Shown here one piece after another: positions 1 to 6,685 of a stretch of DNA of 64,000 bases (the stretch's first letter is position 1; each line of letters opens with the position of its first letter). The translations under genes were made by a program, and so were the position numbers. Location of the stretch: contig NZ_JAAJTJ010000015.1 in NCBI RefSeq assembly GCF_011030405.1, forward strand, positions 1-64,000, given 5' to 3'. The notes under the pieces are model-generated. The model had not been told where the DNA came from, searched no databases, and saw nothing but the letters and a program-made list of their open reading frames with translations. The stretch is from Parapedobacter sp. SGR-10 (GTDB taxonomy: Bacteria > Bacteroidota > Bacteroidia > Sphingobacteriales > Sphingobacteriaceae).

Positions 1-261
1 ATCTCCTTTCATTAAAGACTTATAAAAAAGCCATTGTTTTTCTTCCAAAACTGCCTTATCCAGCTCAAACTCTCTTAGCAATTGTATCAACGAATTGATC
101 TTGACCTCCAAATTAGAAAATTTATTGACAACAACCACCTTTGTGTTTTGCAAAACACAGGCTCCAGTCTTAAAATTTCCTTTTTCATAACGAACCTTAT
201 AACCTATGGTCTCAAACAGGTCCTCTATCTTATCAAGGTTATATTGTGTAATCGATATCAT
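1..261 (-). CDS. Small conserved hypothetical protein, C-terminus cut by window edge
   Basis: An open frame runs from an ATG at 259-261 to base 1 with no stop, giving 87 residues of a partial protein. It starts MISITQYNLDKIEDLF and contains a motif around VVVVNKFSNLEVKINSL, then a helical charged tail (LLREFELDKAVLEEKQWLFY). It begins 13 bases after the stop of the upstream glycosyltransferase gene, so it is probably the last or a late gene of the same operon. The composition reads like a small soluble cytoplasmic protein. It resembles a short conserved protein I associate with Bacteroidota genomes, but I know no function for it. No signal peptide or membrane segment is visible. Confidence 0.7.
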   Translation of the reverse strand, partial: MISITQYNLDKIEDLFETIGYKVRYEKGNFKTGACVLQNTKVVVVNKFSNLEVKINSLIQLLREFELDKAVLEEKQWLFYKSLMKGD

Positions 262-274
262 TTCCTATTTGCAA

Positions 275-1279
275 TTACTTCGATGTATCCTTATTTAATA
301 ATTTCCTATCAACAAAATTCTGAATAAAGCCTAAGCCATAGGCAAAGATCTGCGTATAGGACGCGACAACAGACAAAAGAGCCACCTTTACACTTCGGGT
401 AGAGATCCAAGAATGGCAAAACAGAGCCAATGTAAACAGCAACAAAAAGAAAGCTCCTGCCTCAGACAGAACAGCAAAAAAAGAGGATCGCCCTACAAAA
501 AAAACTTGAAATACAGGACATAACAGCACTATGGCAAAACCTAAAGTAAAAAAAGCCGGTAAAGCATGGACAAGCTTCAATTCGCCCGGATAAAGCATAG
601 AAATATCGATCCTACCCTTTCCAAAACCATAAACCTGCTTAAAGAATTGAGCAATATTTGCCCTGCGTTTATGATAGACAAAAGCTTCGGGTATCAAGCC
701 TACTTTATAGCCTTGATTGATCATCCGGATACTGAACTCTATATCTTCAGACCTTCTGGACAGTTTATACCCCCCGGTTGCTTCCCATACCTTTCGTGAG
801 ATACCCATATTGAAACTCCGGGGGTGGAAATGTCCTACATGCTTTTTATTGCCACGTATCCCTCCGGTCGTCAGTGGGCTCGTCATCGAATAGCTGATCG
901 CTTTCTGTATATCCGTAAAAGATTCGTGGGCAGCATCGGGACCTCCGAAAGCATCCCAATGATGCTCATCCAGACTTCTCCTGACCTTAAGCAGATAATC
1001 TTCCGGAACAAGCACATCCGAGTCAAGGACTATAAAAAAATCACCCTCGGCCCTTTCGAATCCGTAATTCCGTGCAAATCCCTGCCCTTCATTCGGTTTA
1101 AAAAAATAATTGACCTTTAGTCTATCTTTATACGACTCGACAGTACTTCTTGCCGGTTTGGATGAGCCATCTTCCACTATCACCACCTCAAAATCGGTAT
1201 AGACCTGTCGGCACAATGATGCTAACAGTTCATCGATTTCATCTGGTCTATTGTATAAGGGTATGATAATGGAAAACAT
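275..1279 (-). CDS. GT2 glycosyltransferase with C-terminal membrane segments
   Basis: A GT-A fold family 2 glycosyltransferase of 334 residues, which should transfer a sugar from a nucleotide donor to an envelope acceptor. Visible motifs are the N-terminal IIIPLYNR strand (residues 4-11), the nucleotide-binding EDGSS (36-40), the metal-binding DSD (86-88) and an SEDIEFSIR motif near residue 185 holding the likely catalytic acid. About three hydrophobic segments follow from residue 240 to 320, so the enzyme is probably anchored at the inner membrane with its catalytic domain in the cytoplasm. It lies 3 bases from a second GT2 gene in the same operon. Donor and acceptor cannot be read from the sequence. 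Confidence 0.88.
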   Translation of the reverse strand: MFSIIIPLYNRPDEIDELLASLCRQVYTDFEVVIVEDGSSKPARSTVESYKDRLKVNYFFKPNEGQGFARNYGFERAEGDFFIVLDSDVLVPEDYLLKVRRSLDEHHWDAFGGPDAAHESFTDIQKAISYSMTSPLTTGGIRGNKKHVGHFHPRSFNMGISRKVWEATGGYKLSRRSEDIEFSIRMINQGYKVGLIPEAFVYHKRRANIAQFFKQVYGFGKGRIDISMLYPGELKLVHALPAFFTLGFAIVLLCPVFQVFFVGRSSFFAVLSEAGAFFLLLFTLALFCHSWISTRSVKVALLSVVASYTQIFAYGLGFIQNFVDRKLLNKDTSK

Positions 1280-1282
1280 GCT

Positions 1283-2233
1283 TTAGATGACACGTTCGAT
1301 CTGATAATTATTGCGTTCCGTGCTGTTGCGGGATACCAACTCCGCAACGAATCCTGTCAAAAACAGCTGGGTGCCTATTACGACTGCAACCAAGGCCAGA
1401 TAGAAGATAGGTTGATCCGTAATATTGCGATAATAGGTACCATTCGCAATACTGATCAGCTTATCACTGATGATGTAAACTGTGATAAAAATACCAATCA
1501 AAAAACTCATAACCCCTATTGTACCAAAAAAATGCATGGGACGCTTACCAAACTTGCCCACAAAAAATATAGACAACAAATCCAAAAAACCCTTGATAAA
1601 GCGTCCGGCACCAAACTTGGTCGTACCGTACTTGCGCGGGTAGTGTTGCACGACCTGCTCCTGTATATTGCTGAATCCGGCCCATTTCGCGATGACAGGG
1701 ATATACCGGTGCATCTCACCATACACCTCTATGCTTTTGACAACATCTTTTTTATAGGCTTTCAGTCCACAATTGAAGTCATGCAGATTATGGATACCGG
1801 ACATCCGACGTGTCACCGAATTGAATAACTTTGTCGGGATAGTTTTGGTCGGCGGGTCATAGCGCTTTTGCTTCCAACCCGACACCAAGTCCGCTCCCTG
1901 ATTTTTTACCCTGTTGTACAATTCGGGAATTTCATCCGGACTATCCTGCAAATCAGCATCCATCGTGATGACTACATCACCCTGGGCAGCAACAAAACCT
2001 ACATTCAATGCTGCCGATTTTCCGTAATTACGTCTGAATTTTATACCAGAAATCTGCTCATGCCCTTTTTTCAAATCTTGAATGACCTCCCATGAATCAT
2101 CCTTGCTCCCATCGTCTACCAAAATAATCTCATAGGTAAAGTGATGTTCGCGCATGACACGGCGAATCCAGTCCGTCAGCTCTGGAAGTGATTCTGCTTC
2201 ATTATACAAGGGTACGACAACCGAAATATCCAT
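1283..2233 (-). CDS. GT2 polyprenyl-phosphate glycosyltransferase (GtrB/ArnC/DPM1-like)
   Basis: A 316-residue family 2 glycosyltransferase of the type that loads a sugar onto a polyprenyl phosphate. It shows VVPLYNE (6-12), DDGS (40-43), DAD (92-94) followed by LQDSPDEI, and a conserved middle ending near RKYGTTKFG. Two C-terminal transmembrane helices (about residues 232-257 and 276-302) match the GtrB/ArnC architecture. The following gene is another GT2 enzyme and the preceding one is DUF4199, which suggests production and use of a lipid-linked sugar at the inner membrane. Donor sugar unknown. The spacings of 5 and 3 bases to its neighbours indicate one transcript. Confidence 0.88.
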   Translation of the reverse strand: MDISVVVPLYNEAESLPELTDWIRRVMREHHFTYEIILVDDGSKDDSWEVIQDLKKGHEQISGIKFRRNYGKSAALNVGFVAAQGDVVITMDADLQDSPDEIPELYNRVKNQGADLVSGWKQKRYDPPTKTIPTKLFNSVTRRMSGIHNLHDFNCGLKAYKKDVVKSIEVYGEMHRYIPVIAKWAGFSNIQEQVVQHYPRKYGTTKFGAGRFIKGFLDLLSIFFVGKFGKRPMHFFGTIGVMSFLIGIFITVYIISDKLISIANGTYYRNITDQPIFYLALVAVVIGTQLFLTGFVAELVSRNSTERNNYQIERVI

Positions 2234-2238
2234 TCTCT

Positions 2239-2826
2239 TTAAATTTGTTCTTTAAGAGGTTCTTGTTTGCTATCGCTTGCCCGAAACAACAAGGCTAAAA
2301 CCAAAGCAAATATAAATCCTAACAGTAAACTGATAAATATAGGCGCTATAGCGTTACGAAAAGAAAAGCTGCTCAACGCAAACTCTTTATCCTGTTCTAT
2401 GATTTCAATCTGTTGATCGATTTCATCCTCCGATGCGCCCTTCCCTTCCATATCGACGATCTTAAGGTTCATCAGATTGTGATAGCTTTCTTCCAGAACA
2501 ATCTTGTCCATGGTCTTCTGATAGATCGTGATACCTAAAGAACTGACGATAATACTGGAGGCCAAGAGGATATAGATACTTTTTAACGCATGGCTAAATG
2601 TCCAAGCCCGGCCATTTTTTCTTTTCAACAGATAAACCAAAAAAACCGGAACAAGGATAGAACCTACTATTTTCAAAACAGTACTGACCATATACAGGCC
2701 AGAATAGCTCTCTGCCGAGCGCGTATAATAAATAGCGACAATGGACAGTACAATAGATACCACACCCGCAATGGCTCCATAGACCAGACCATCTTTCTTT
2801 TCGTTTCTACTTAGCTCCGTGGACAT
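2239..2826 (-). CDS. DUF4199 membrane protein
   Basis: A 195-residue protein matching the Bacteroidota family DUF4199. Four hydrophobic helices are visible (about 15-32, 43-64, 83-102 and 158-182). A hydrophilic, helical, acidic stretch between helices 3 and 4 contains KIVDMEGKGASEDEIDQQIE. The function of the family is unknown. It sits 3 bases after an acidic unknown and 5 bases before the polyprenyl-phosphate glycosyltransferase, so a role as a membrane partner or accessory of that enzyme is reasonable but inferred only from position. Confidence 0.85.
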   Translation of the reverse strand: MSTELSRNEKKDGLVYGAIAGVVSIVLSIVAIYYTRSAESYSGLYMVSTVLKIVGSILVPVFLVYLLKRKNGRAWTFSHALKSIYILLASSIIVSSLGITIYQKTMDKIVLEESYHNLMNLKIVDMEGKGASEDEIDQQIEIIEQDKEFALSSFSFRNAIAPIFISLLLGFIFALVLALLFRASDSKQEPLKEQI

Positions 2827-2829
2827 ATG

Positions 2830-3498
2830 CTATTTGTTAAAGTGTACGATCAGTTTGTAAATCGATGTCTCGAAAGCTTTATTTGCCGCTTGGGATACAT
2901 ACTCTTCCAGTTGTCTGTCATCCGGATCTTGCTCGTAAAAGAAACTGACTACAGGGTAGAACAATTCGTACAGTTCTTCTCCCTCACCGATAGTCTTCGC
3001 TACCTTGGCGATTTCGGAATAGTCGCTTTCGACCAATATCTGATTGGCGATGACACGTTCATATATACTATATTCATCCTGAAACTCATCTTCCTCTACC
3101 AACAGGAATTCTTTCAGATAGTCATCCAGTGAAGGTGCTACATCTTCATCAGCACATTCCCTAAGGTACAAAAAGATATTCAACAATTCGGTTCCCCTAT
3201 CCAGTGTCTGCTCCTCTATGCTCTCCCATTCCTCCGAATCCAAATAGTCTTCTTCGAGTTTTTGAACATCTTCGGCAAAGAAATTGATCATCAGCAGATC
3301 AAAGGACACTTCCCGTAGTTCATCAAACCGCATATGGTCATCAAAGACTTGATCCAGCTGTTCGACCTTGTCCATAAAAGGAGCTTCCGAATCAAATACC
3401 TGTTCCAGCTGAGACAGCAGATCTGTAGCATCCAACCCTTCATATCCTGCATAGGAATTCACCCCTGCATATATTGCTTTTTTTACTTTAGTATCCAT
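2830..3498 (-). CDS. Acidic protein of unknown function
   Basis: A 222-residue soluble protein that I do not recognise. It is strongly acidic, with Asp/Glu clusters such as EEDYLDSEEWESIEEQ and LVEEDEFQDEYS, and it looks largely alpha-helical. There is no signal peptide, membrane segment or obvious catalytic motif. It is packed between the dihydroorotase-like gene (4-base gap) and DUF4199 (3-base gap), so co-expression is nearly certain. Partner binding or a chaperone-like role would fit, but nothing in the sequence proves it. Confidence 0.75.
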   Translation of the reverse strand: MDTKVKKAIYAGVNSYAGYEGLDATDLLSQLEQVFDSEAPFMDKVEQLDQVFDDHMRFDELREVSFDLLMINFFAEDVQKLEEDYLDSEEWESIEEQTLDRGTELLNIFLYLRECADEDVAPSLDDYLKEFLLVEEDEFQDEYSIYERVIANQILVESDYSEIAKVAKTIGEGEELYELFYPVVSFFYEQDPDDRQLEEYVSQAANKAFETSIYKLIVHFNK

Positions 3499-3502
3499 AC
3501 CT

Positions 3503-4771
3503 TTATTCGTTGATAGTAAGCTGGTTATTATTATACACCAAAATTGTTTTGCCCGTTAGTTCCTGACCATAAAAAGGGTTATTTTTACATTTGGATTTAT
3601 TGGTTTTATCATCCAGATTCCATTTTTGGTGGCTATTGAATACCGTGAAATTGGCCCTCTCCCCAACAGCAAAAGACGGTACAGGCAACCCCACGATTTC
3701 CCTTGGTTTTACAGAAAGATGATCGACGATCTGCTCTTCTGTCAACCCGGCTTTCAACAGCATGGGCAACACGGTTTGTAAGCCTGTGATTCCGGGTTTG
3801 GCAATATGAAATTCCACATTCTTAAACTCGATTTCATGCGGAGTATGCTGCGACACAACCGCATCGATCACACCTTCTCTCAATCCCTTAAGCAAAGCTT
3901 TTACATCTTTTTTCGTACGCAATGGAGGACTTACCTTATAGTCTGAATCAAATCCTTCCAAATCATCGTCTGACAATACAAGATAGTGCGCCGCTACATC
4001 ACAGGTTACCTTTAGGCCCTTTGCCTTCGCCTTTTTGATCAAATCCACGGATTCGCTCGTGGAGATCGTTGTAAAATGGATCGGAGCTTCATTGTATTCG
4101 GCCAAATACAGGTCTCTTGAGATCATCAGTGATTCGGCCAGATTGGGGATACCTTTCATTCCCAGATAGGTGCTCATCACACCCTCGTTCATTTGATTGC
4201 CGGAGGCAATGGACTCATCCTGCGCAAACGAAATGATTAATCCGTCAAATCCTTTGGCATACAACAATGCCCTCCCCATCAGTCCCGCCTGCTGCAAAGA
4301 ATGGTTTCCATCCGAGAAAGCTATCGCCCCACTCAGTTTCATATCGTACAGCTCAGCCAATTCTTTGCCTTCGCGTTTTTTGCTGATCGAACCAACAGGG
4401 TGTACATCGACCAGATTGCCTTTGGCCGCATTGACCAACAAGGAGACTTCCGAACGGCTTTGTAAAGCAGGATTGGTGTTCGGATGAACAGCAATTCCTG
4501 TGAAACCTCCAGCCTTTGCTGCCGCCGTACCGGATTGTACATCTTCCTTGGTCTCAAAACCTGGTTCTCCAATATTGGTATTCAAGTCAAAAAAACCGGG
4601 ACAGATGAAAGATCCTTTGACATCGATGACCTGAACGTTTTTCTCCGATACTTTTATTTTTTTGCTTACATCCACAATGACTCCATTTTTCACCAACACA
4701 TCGACTGTCTGATTATGAAGTTTGTGCGAAGCCAACAACAGCTTAGCTGAAGTAATTAAGATCGTGCTCAT
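3503..4771 (-). CDS. Dihydroorotase-like amidohydrolase lacking metal ligands (pseudo-enzyme)
   Basis: A 422-residue amidohydrolase-fold protein most similar to class I dihydroorotase, the enzyme that cyclises carbamoyl aspartate in pyrimidine synthesis. The fold signatures are present: GFFDLNTNIGEPG (59-71), a PNTNP-type loop, YKVSPPLRTKKD and GITGLQT. The usual HxH metal pair is instead Asn64-x-Asn66, the later ligand histidines align with Phe182 and Thr235, and the TDH aspartate is Gln308. I therefore expect no zinc site and no dihydroorotase activity. Non-catalytic dihydroorotase homologues are known (PyrC' of Pseudomonas scaffolds aspartate transcarbamoylase), and HxH-less versions also occur in other Bacteroidota. 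First gene of a six-gene operon with glycosyltransferases. Automated annotation as active pyrC would be misleading. Confidence 0.85.
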   Translation of the reverse strand: MSTILITSAKLLLASHKLHNQTVDVLVKNGVIVDVSKKIKVSEKNVQVIDVKGSFICPGFFDLNTNIGEPGFETKEDVQSGTAAAKAGGFTGIAVHPNTNPALQSRSEVSLLVNAAKGNLVDVHPVGSISKKREGKELAELYDMKLSGAIAFSDGNHSLQQAGLMGRALLYAKGFDGLIISFAQDESIASGNQMNEGVMSTYLGMKGIPNLAESLMISRDLYLAEYNEAPIHFTTISTSESVDLIKKAKAKGLKVTCDVAAHYLVLSDDDLEGFDSDYKVSPPLRTKKDVKALLKGLREGVIDAVVSQHTPHEIEFKNVEFHIAKPGITGLQTVLPMLLKAGLTEEQIVDHLSVKPREIVGLPVPSFAVGERANFTVFNSHQKWNLDDKTNKSKCKNNPFYGQELTGKTILVYNNNQLTINE

Positions 4772-4791
4772 CTCTTAGACTATTATTTTAA

Positions 4792-4930
4792 AGTTATGAA
4801 AGTGAAACAAGTTATGGAAGTGATACCTGGATCGAACTTCATTACTATCACACCTTTATAACCATTATCACTTTATTTTGAAGTTATAAAAGCAATACCT
4901 GATCGCCATCACTATCGTCACTTTTATAAC
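4792..4930. repeat. Cluster of GTTATGAAAGTGAT-like units, direct and inverted
   Basis: Copies read on the plus strand at 4793-4805 (GTTATGAAAGTGA) and 4811-4824 (GTTATGGAAGTGAT), and on the minus strand at 4847-4863 and 4917-4930 (GTTATAAAAGTGAC). Copies in opposite orientation could pair into a long imperfect hairpin. The same unit recurs at 31715-31784, so this is a dispersed family and not local noise. Confidence 0.6.
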
Positions 4931-4953
4931 CTTATCATCTTACAGTTATTATA

Positions 4954-4982
4954 AACAAAAAGGGCATACCCTAGTATTGCCC
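4954..4982 (-). terminator. Rho-independent terminator of ubiX
   Basis: On the minus strand the arms GGGCA (rc of 4978-4982) and TGCCC (rc of 4962-4966), with a few extra inner pairs, form a hairpin followed by TTTTTGTTT. It lies about 100 bases beyond the ubiX stop and separates ubiX from the downstream operon. Confidence 0.6.
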
Positions 4983-5084
4983 TACTTGTGTCTTACTCGA
5001 AATACAATGCGTTTTTTGATTGTTTCATCAAAAGACAAATTTAGATAAAATGCTTTGCATTCACGAATGCCGAATGGAAAAAAT

Positions 5085-5651
5085 TTAGTCTCCTTCCCCC
5101 CACTGATAGGTCTTAATCTGCAGACCTGCCAAATGCAATATCCGATCCACTACGGTAGCTGCGACCTCCTCCAATGTCGAAGGTTGGCTATAAAAAGATG
5201 GACTGGCCGGACATACGATAGCGCCTGCCTCCGTGACCAACGACATATTGTGGATATGGATAAGACTGAGAGGTGTTTCGCGGGTTACAAGGATCAATCT
5301 TCTGCGCTCCTTTAAGATCACATCTGCCGCACGGGTCGTCAGATCCGAAGAAGTTCCATGTGCAATACGCGCCAGCGTACCCATGGAGCAAGGACAGACA
5401 ATCATCGTATCAAAATTTGCCGAACCGGAAGCAAAGGGGGCCATGAAATCGTTTTTGGCGTAAAATCGAAAAGGGTAAGACTGATAAACATCATTCTGAA
5501 GCTCAAATTGCCAAACGTCTTTGGCATTGTCTGACATCACAATACCGACTTCTTCTATTTGATCTGCCAAAAGAGCCAGTTTATCCAACAGCACTTTGGC
5601 ATATATAGACCCTGAAGCCCCTGTGATGGCAACAATTATTTTCTTCTTCAT
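5085..5651 (-). CDS. ubiX: UbiX-type flavin prenyltransferase
   Basis: A 188-residue member of the UbiX/Pad1 flavoprotein family, which joins dimethylallyl phosphate to FMN to make prenyl-FMN, the cofactor of UbiD decarboxylases. The N-terminal FMN-binding loop VAITGASGSIYAKVL (7-21), the SDNAKDVW segment, the CPCSMGTLARIAHG segment and the RRRLILVTRETPLS motif are all typical. The length is normal. No ubiD gene is adjacent, so the decarboxylase served is elsewhere. The gene is divergent from the PLP-enzyme gene at 5756 across about 100 bases and is followed by its own terminator. Confidence 0.92.
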   Translation of the reverse strand: MKKKIIVAITGASGSIYAKVLLDKLALLADQIEEVGIVMSDNAKDVWQFELQNDVYQSYPFRFYAKNDFMAPFASGSANFDTMIVCPCSMGTLARIAHGTSSDLTTRAADVILKERRRLILVTRETPLSLIHIHNMSLVTEAGAIVCPASPSFYSQPSTLEEVAATVVDRILHLAGLQIKTYQWGEGD

Positions 5652-5711
5652 AAGAGCAAAAGTAATGATTTTTGGGTTGGTTTACTATTTTACTATCCTC
5701 TAATGTTCACC

Positions 5712-5742
5712 TTAGCAGTCACTAAAAATTTATCTACCTTTG
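5712..5742 (+). promoter_or_regulatory. Predicted promoter of the PLP-deaminase gene
   Basis: A perfect Bacteroidota -7 box TACCTTTG lies at 5735-5742, with TTA (consensus TTG) 20 bases upstream at 5712-5714. Transcription would start near 5749, only about seven bases before the ATG at 5756, so the mRNA would have almost no leader. Confidence 0.55.
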
Positions 5743-5755
5743 TACCACATACAAC

Positions 5756-6643
5756 ATGACACCAGATTTTTCTTTCCATAGCCCCGAACAAAAAATACGC
5801 CACCCTTTGTACACACAAAAAGGTATCGAAGTGTGTTTCAAAAGAGATGATATGATTCATCCTTTTATCTCAGGAAACAAATGGCGAAAATTAAAATATA
5901 ATCTAATAAAGGCCACAGAAGAAAACAAAAAACATATAGTCACATTCGGTGGAGCATGGTCCAACCATATACTTGCAACATCTTGTGCAGGAGCTACTTT
6001 TGGCTATTCAACTGAAGCATTCATTCGTGGCGAGGAAGTGGAAAACCCGATATTGACTATGTGTAAGCTCTTTGGGATGCAGCTACACTTTGTTTCCCGG
6101 GAAGCCTATCAGCACAAAAAGGAATTGTTCACTACATCGATTCATAGAGACCATGCCTATTTTATCGACGAAGGGGGATATGGAATAGAAGCAGTTCGGG
6201 GTTGCAAAGAGATCATCACCGAGCTTTCGACACCTTATCAGCACATCTTCTGTGCGGCAGGCACTGGTACGACGGCAGCCGGTCTAGCCCTCGCCCTAGC
6301 CGAAAATGAGCTAAACAGCCAGTTGCACGTGGTTCCGGTACTTAAGGGTGGAGATTTTATGGCAGAGGAAATGAAAAAGCTCCGTGCTCCTCTACAGCAG
6401 ACCATATTGCACACCGATTACCATTTCGGAGGATATGCCAAAACGACCCCCGAACTCATCGCATTTGTTAAGGATTTTGTCGCACAGACAGGTGTGATGG
6501 TCGAACCAATCTATACAGGCAAGGCCCTCTTTGCCTTGCACCACCTCATTGAACAAAATACTTTCCAAGTGGGTGAACGAATTTTATTTATACATACAGG
6601 AGGACTAACAGGGCTCTTGGGGATGCTTGACAAATTTAATTAA
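5756..6643 (+). CDS. PLP-dependent ACC deaminase/D-cysteine desulfhydrase-like enzyme
   Basis: A 295-residue fold-type II PLP enzyme. The N-terminal FKRDDMIHPFISGNKWRKL segment carries the putative Schiff-base lysine Lys42 in the GNKxRKL motif, and GGAWSNHILATSCAG binds substrate or cofactor phosphate. AAGTGTTAAGLALA supplies the glycine-rich phosphate loop. Homologues are annotated as 1-aminocyclopropane-1-carboxylate deaminase or D-cysteine desulfhydrase. Bacteroidota proteins of this short type are rarely tested, so the substrate is uncertain. It is cytoplasmic, has no signal peptide, and is followed after 42 bases by the SNF2 helicase gene on the same strand. Confidence 0.85.
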   Translation: MTPDFSFHSPEQKIRHPLYTQKGIEVCFKRDDMIHPFISGNKWRKLKYNLIKATEENKKHIVTFGGAWSNHILATSCAGATFGYSTEAFIRGEEVENPILTMCKLFGMQLHFVSREAYQHKKELFTTSIHRDHAYFIDEGGYGIEAVRGCKEIITELSTPYQHIFCAAGTGTTAAGLALALAENELNSQLHVVPVLKGGDFMAEEMKKLRAPLQQTILHTDYHFGGYAKTTPELIAFVKDFVAQTGVMVEPIYTGKALFALHHLIEQNTFQVGERILFIHTGGLTGLLGMLDKFN

Positions 6644-6685
6644 GTCAGTATTAAGAAAATTTACTACCTTTTCAACCTGTTTTGC

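Larger units (their letters stand above)
4772..5084. other. Intergenic region between ubiX and the pseudo-dihydroorotase gene
   Basis: About 313 bases without a gene. It holds the ubiX terminator near 4954-4982 and several copies, in both orientations, of a GTTATGAAAGTGAT-like unit between about 4792 and 4930. The promoter of the downstream operon must lie here, but I could not pick one convincing TAnnTTTG box. Confidence 0.6.
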
